From UBA1794 sp031552405 (GTDB lineage: Bacteria > Bacteroidota > Bacteroidia > Bacteroidales > Bacteroidaceae), in NCBI GenBank assembly GCA_031552405.1, contig JAVBMN010000017.1:124001-188000 (forward strand): 64,000 nt of DNA, read 5' to 3'. The notes under the pieces are model-generated. The model worked only from the letters and a program-made list of their open reading frames with translations, had not been told where the DNA came from and ran no database searches. Positions within the stretch are counted from its first letter, which is position 1, and every line of letters begins with the position of its first letter. This document shows, piece after piece, positions 61,287 to 64,000 of this stretch. The translations under genes and the position numbers were made by a program.

Positions 61287-61979
61287 ATGAAAAAGATAAT
61301 CATTGCTATTGACGGGCATTCTTCTTGTGGAAAAAGTACTATGGCCAAAGACCTGGCCCGTGAAGTAAATTACATCTATGTAGATACCGGCGCCATGTAC
61401 CGTGCAGTGACCCTCTATTGCATGGAAAACAACCTGTACAACGGTGATAAACCCGATGAGGAACGCCTGAGATCCGTGATTGATACATTGACGATCAACT
61501 TTCGTCTGGATGAGAAGACCCGCATCCCGCGCATCTGCCTGAATGGAAGAGATGTAGAAGAAGAAATCCGTACCATCCAGGTATCCTCACGTGTAAGTCC
61601 GGTAGCCGCCATTGCCTGCGTACGCGAAGCCATGGTACGCCAGCAGCAGGCGATGGGGTGTGAAAAGGGAATTGTGATGGACGGCCGCGACGTAGGTACT
61701 GTGGTGTTTCCGGAAGCCGAGCTTAAAATATTTGTGACAGCTTCTGCCGAGATCCGCGCCCAGCGCCGCTATGATGAATTGAGTGCGAAAGGACAAACTG
61801 TTACCTACGAAGAAATATTGCACAATGTGCAAGAGCGCGATTACATAGATTCGCACCGCGAAGTAGGCCCTTTGCGTCAAGCCGAGGATGCTTTATTGCT
61901 GGATAACAGTGAAATGACTATTCCTCAGCAGAAGGAGTGGCTGATGAATCAGTTTCTTCGTGTGACTCAGGGGGAATGA
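61287..61979 (+). CDS. cmk: Cytidylate kinase
   Basis: 230 residues. P-loop IDGHSSCGKSTMAKDLA at the N-terminus, YVDTGAMYRAVTLYC, SRVSPVAAIACVREAMV and MDGRDVGTVVFPEAELKIF are all family motifs. It phosphorylates CMP and dCMP. The stop TGA overlaps the ispH ATG (ATGA at 61976-61979). Confidence 0.96.
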   Translation: MKKIIIAIDGHSSCGKSTMAKDLAREVNYIYVDTGAMYRAVTLYCMENNLYNGDKPDEERLRSVIDTLTINFRLDEKTRIPRICLNGRDVEEEIRTIQVSSRVSPVAAIACVREAMVRQQQAMGCEKGIVMDGRDVGTVVFPEAELKIFVTASAEIRAQRRYDELSAKGQTVTYEEILHNVQERDYIDSHREVGPLRQAEDALLLDNSEMTIPQQKEWLMNQFLRVTQGE

Positions 61980-62842
61980 CAAAAGTAGAGATTGACGAGA
62001 GCTCAGGCTTTTGTTTTGGGGTGGTTACCGCCATTCAGAAAGCAGAAGAGGAACTTAATAAAGGCGGGATACTATACTGCTTAGGCGATATTGTGCACAA
62101 CAGTAAGGAAGTAGAACGTCTTCGGAATATGGGACTTATCACCATTGATCACAAAGAATTCCACACCCTGCACGATGCAAAAGTGCTGCTTCGTGCCCAC
62201 GGCGAACCTCCCGTTACTTATATGCAGGCCCGTGAAAACCACATCGAGATTATTGATGCCACCTGTCCTGTGGTGCTGCAACTCCAGAAGCGTATCAAGA
62301 AAGAATATTCTACTCCTTCCGAACGTGAGAAGCAGATCGTGATCTTTGGGAAGACCGGACACGCCGAGGTGTTGGGGCTGGTAGGACAGACGCATGGACA
62401 TGCCATTGTCATAGAAAACCTGGAAGAGGCCAAGAGCCTTGATTTTAGCAAAGACATTCGCTTATATTCCCAAACCACCAAGTCGGTACCCGAGTTTCGT
62501 GAGATTGCAGAGTACATCCGCACGCATATCTCTCCGGAAGCTACTTTTAAGGCTACTGATACCATTTGCCGGCAGGTGTCTAGTCGCATCGAGAAAATCC
62601 GCAGTTTTGCAGCTTCGCACGATCTGGTATTTTTCGTCAGCGGTAAGAAAAGTTCCAATGGAAAGGTGCTTTTCGGCGAATGCCTTGATGTAAATCCTCG
62701 CACCTACCTCATCGAAAGTACAAAAGAGATTGATGCTTCGCTTATCCGTGGAGTAGAGTCTATTGGTATTTGTGGTGCCACCTCCACCCCTAAATGGCTT
62801 ATGGAGGAAATAAAGAAACACATTGACGGCCTTCTGTCATAA
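61976..62842 (+). CDS. ispH: 4-hydroxy-3-methylbut-2-enyl diphosphate reductase
   Basis: 288 residues from ATG 61976; an upstream in-frame start at 61937 inside cmk is rejected. The three cysteines binding the iron-sulfur cluster are visible in SGFCFGV (near residue 13), DATCPVV and DTICRQVSSR. CGATSTPKWLM is the substrate pocket. It gives IPP and DMAPP at the end of the MEP pathway, feeding the polyprenyl synthase on the other strand nearby. Confidence 0.96.
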   Translation: MTKVEIDESSGFCFGVVTAIQKAEEELNKGGILYCLGDIVHNSKEVERLRNMGLITIDHKEFHTLHDAKVLLRAHGEPPVTYMQARENHIEIIDATCPVVLQLQKRIKKEYSTPSEREKQIVIFGKTGHAEVLGLVGQTHGHAIVIENLEEAKSLDFSKDIRLYSQTTKSVPEFREIAEYIRTHISPEATFKATDTICRQVSSRIEKIRSFAASHDLVFFVSGKKSSNGKVLFGECLDVNPRTYLIESTKEIDASLIRGVESIGICGATSTPKWLMEEIKKHIDGLLS

Positions 62843-63017
62843 AAGCCTCCACGTTTCACCATTTTTTCATCAACCCTCCACGTTCCACTGTCCCTCTGAA
62901 ACCCTTTACCACAAGCAGATTCAAGGTGGAGGCTTGTTTTTTTAAGGTTCCACTAAAGCTGCTTTTGTGGAGGAATATATCAGAAACGTGGAAGGTGGAA
63001 CGTGTGTGTGTTCATTT
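62843..63017. repeat. Nested inverted repeats after ispH
   Basis: AAGCCTCCAC (62843-62852) pairs with GTGGAGGCTT (62926-62935), which is followed by a run of Ts: a terminator-like stem with a 73-nt loop. Inside and beyond it, CACGTTCCAC (62879-62888) pairs with GTGGAACGTG (62995-63004), and CCACGTTTC (62849-62857) with GAAACGTGG (62983-62991). There is no open frame. Confidence 0.75.
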
Positions 63018-63100
63018 AAACTCGTGGGCACGAGTTCTGCAATCTCAGGCCTGTGTTTTTAAATCTCAGGCCTGAGATTCTCCAAACACAGGCCTGATTA
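63018..63100. repeat. Palindrome array E: three CAGGCCTG units plus one variant unit
   Basis: Cores start at 63046, 63067 and 63089. CTCGTG-GG-CACGAG at 63021-63034 has its centre exactly 22 bp before the first core, so a different palindrome occupies the next slot. Unit 1 and unit 3 can form a 13-bp stem (CAGGCCTGTGTTT with AAACACAGGCCTG). Unit 1 and unit 2 can form another (AATCTCAGGCCTG with CAGGCCTGAGATT). Confidence 0.85.
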
Positions 63101-63133
63101 TTCTCTATTGATTCTTTTCAAATAGAAAAATAG

Positions 63134-63142
63134 TATCTTTGC
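63134..63142 (+). promoter_or_regulatory. -7 box for the CAT-like gene
   Basis: TATCTTTGC, leaving a leader of about 22 nt before the ATG at 63170. Confidence 0.6.
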
Positions 63143-63169
63143 ATATGTAATGCGTAACAAAGAATTAAT

Positions 63170-63826
63170 ATGAAACAAGTTATTGATATAGAAACATGGG
63201 AGAGAAGGGATATGTACAACTTCTTCAAAGATTTTGTGAATCCTACTTATTCCGTAACGGTAGATGTGGAATGTACGCAGGCTTGGTCTCAGGCTAAAGC
63301 CAGTGGGCAATCCTTTTTTACCTATTGCCTGTATGCCATTGCAAAAGCTTCGAATGAAATAACGGAATTGCGTTATCGTATTACTGTAGAAAAACGAGTA
63401 CTTCTATACGATAAGATTGATATGATAATTCCTGTAAAGGTGAATGAAAAAGGAAAATTTGTGTCTGTACGAATTCCTTATCATCCGCAATTTGAGGTTT
63501 TCTATCCTACTGCAAGGCGGGTGATTGGTGCAGTTTCGGCTGAGAGTAATCCTTATACCACAAATGATAAGTCAAATGATAATGAAGAGGTGTATTCTCA
63601 GATGAATGTCAGTATATTACCCGATCTGTATTTTACCTCGGCTGTGTCTACACAGCAGTATCCACATGGAAATGATTTCCCTTTGGTTAATATTGGAAAG
63701 GTAATTGACAAGGGGGGCCGCTTATATATGCCTGTTGCGATCAATGTACACCACGGTTTGGTGGATGGACATCATCTCACTCTGTTTTATAAGAGAGTGG
63801 AAGAGCTGCTTATGAATGGGTTCTAG
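63170..63826 (+). CDS. Chloramphenicol acetyltransferase-like protein
   Basis: 218 residues, standard for CatA-type trimeric acyltransferases. The catalytic motif HHGLVDG (near 193-199) follows PVAINV, and the N-terminal WERRDMYNFFKDF matches the family. CatA enzymes acetylate chloramphenicol, but many chromosomal Bacteroidota homologues have no shown resistance role. It overlaps the convergent rsgA end by four bases. A promoter lies just upstream, after array E. Confidence 0.82.
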   Translation: MKQVIDIETWERRDMYNFFKDFVNPTYSVTVDVECTQAWSQAKASGQSFFTYCLYAIAKASNEITELRYRITVEKRVLLYDKIDMIIPVKVNEKGKFVSVRIPYHPQFEVFYPTARRVIGAVSAESNPYTTNDKSNDNEEVYSQMNVSILPDLYFTSAVSTQQYPHGNDFPLVNIGKVIDKGGRLYMPVAINVHHGLVDGHHLTLFYKRVEELLMNGF

Positions 63827-64000
63827 TGATTCTCCCGGTACTTTCCCTCTTCGCGGTCGGAGAGAATACTGAGGTAGGAGGCGTAGCGCGACTGGCTGAT
63901 GCGGCATTCCTCAATGGCCTGTAGCACGGCACAGCCGGGTTCGTGCCGATGGGTGCAGTTGTCGAAGCGGCACTCAGCGGAGGTTCGGAAGATCTCAGGG
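63823..64000 (-). CDS. rsgA: Ribosome small-subunit GTPase RsgA, 3' end only
   Basis: The window ends inside a minus-strand frame whose stop is at 63823-63825. The 58 visible residues contain CRFDNCTHRHEPGCAV, the zinc-binding C-terminal motif of RsgA (YjeQ), then a helix with SQSRYASYLSIL. RsgA is a circularly permuted GTPase in 30S maturation. The GTPase and OB domains lie outside the window. Confidence 0.9.
   Translation of the reverse strand, partial: PEIFRTSAECRFDNCTHRHEPGCAVLQAIEECRISQSRYASYLSILSDREEGKYRENH

Noticed and set aside
61937..61975. Longer IspH starting inside cmk
   Set aside because: The ATGA overlap start at 61976 gives the conserved N-terminus and standard length.
1540..63096. 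CAGGCCTG arrays as CRISPR arrays
   Set aside because: Repeats are only 8-12 bp and spacers 13-14 nt, too short for any CRISPR type; there are no cas genes, and repeat flanks vary.

Overview
The window is chromosomal DNA from a member of the Bacteroidales (phylum Bacteroidota). Three things support this. Promoters carry the TAnnTTTG -7 box, with a TTTG -33 element in the best cases. The gene set includes Na+-NQR, TamL/TamB, a type IX secretion (T9SS) component (PorQ) and secreted proteins with T9SS-like C-terminal tails. Coding style and intergenic spacing also fit. I cannot name a genus; PorQ plus T9SS cargo point to a Porphyromonadaceae/Tannerellaceae-like relative rather than to a classical Bacteroides.

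Layout. 1-1.7 kb: the 3' end of an outer-membrane barrel gene, a dispersed repeat region and an orphan replication-like wHTH gene. 1.7-13.5 kb: a BspA-type LRR protein, YigZ, a DUF486 membrane protein, the TAM pair tamB-tamL and a nucleotidyltransferase. 13.8-17.2 kb: agmatine deiminase-like gene, an AmgK-like sugar kinase fused to a RapZ C-terminal domain, and a MurU-like uridylyltransferase (probable cell-wall sugar salvage). 17.4-26.4 kb, minus strand: nqrABCDEF followed by an S-adenosylhomocysteine hydrolase-like protein, an MTA/SAH deaminase and exonuclease III. 26.6-34.5 kb: prs, a coiled-coil membrane protein, mdh, then a WecA-like transferase, ugd and glmS. 34.7-48.5 kb: an exported/surface region with a GH127 glycosidase, an S9 peptidase, a second LRR protein, a 1288-residue multidomain lyase with a canonical T9SS tail, a small lipoprotein, a polysaccharide-deacetylase-like T9SS cargo and a translationally coupled initiating sugar transferase. 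48.6-57.6 kb: an AAA-DUF4143 ATPase with an odd repeat-rich 5' end, tsaD, map, a second TamB and a YycJ-like hydrolase. 57.7-58.4 kb: five tRNA genes. 58.4-64 kb: tatD, polyprenyl synthetase, porQ-cmk-ispH, a chloramphenicol-acetyltransferase-like gene and the 3' end of rsgA.

The most unusual signal is not a gene. At least five intergenic loci (about 1.54, 17.2, 27.6, 39.5 and 63.05 kb) carry three to five copies of the 8-bp palindrome CAGGCCTG (or close variants) at a strict 21-22 bp period. Bases flanking the cores vary between units, but in the better-preserved loci they are mutually complementary, so chosen units can pair into long stems. Two further arrays with the same period use other palindromic cores: GTGCGCAC next to the 27.6 kb locus, and ACTsGCsAGT-like units at 48.7 kb. 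This looks like one architecture filled with different sequences. I do not recognise it as a named repeat family.

Genes that probably work together: tamL/tamB/tamB2 in outer-membrane assembly; porQ with at least four putative T9SS cargos; glmS/ugd/WecA-like/sugar transferase in surface polysaccharide synthesis; AmgK-RapZC/MurU in peptidoglycan sugar recycling.
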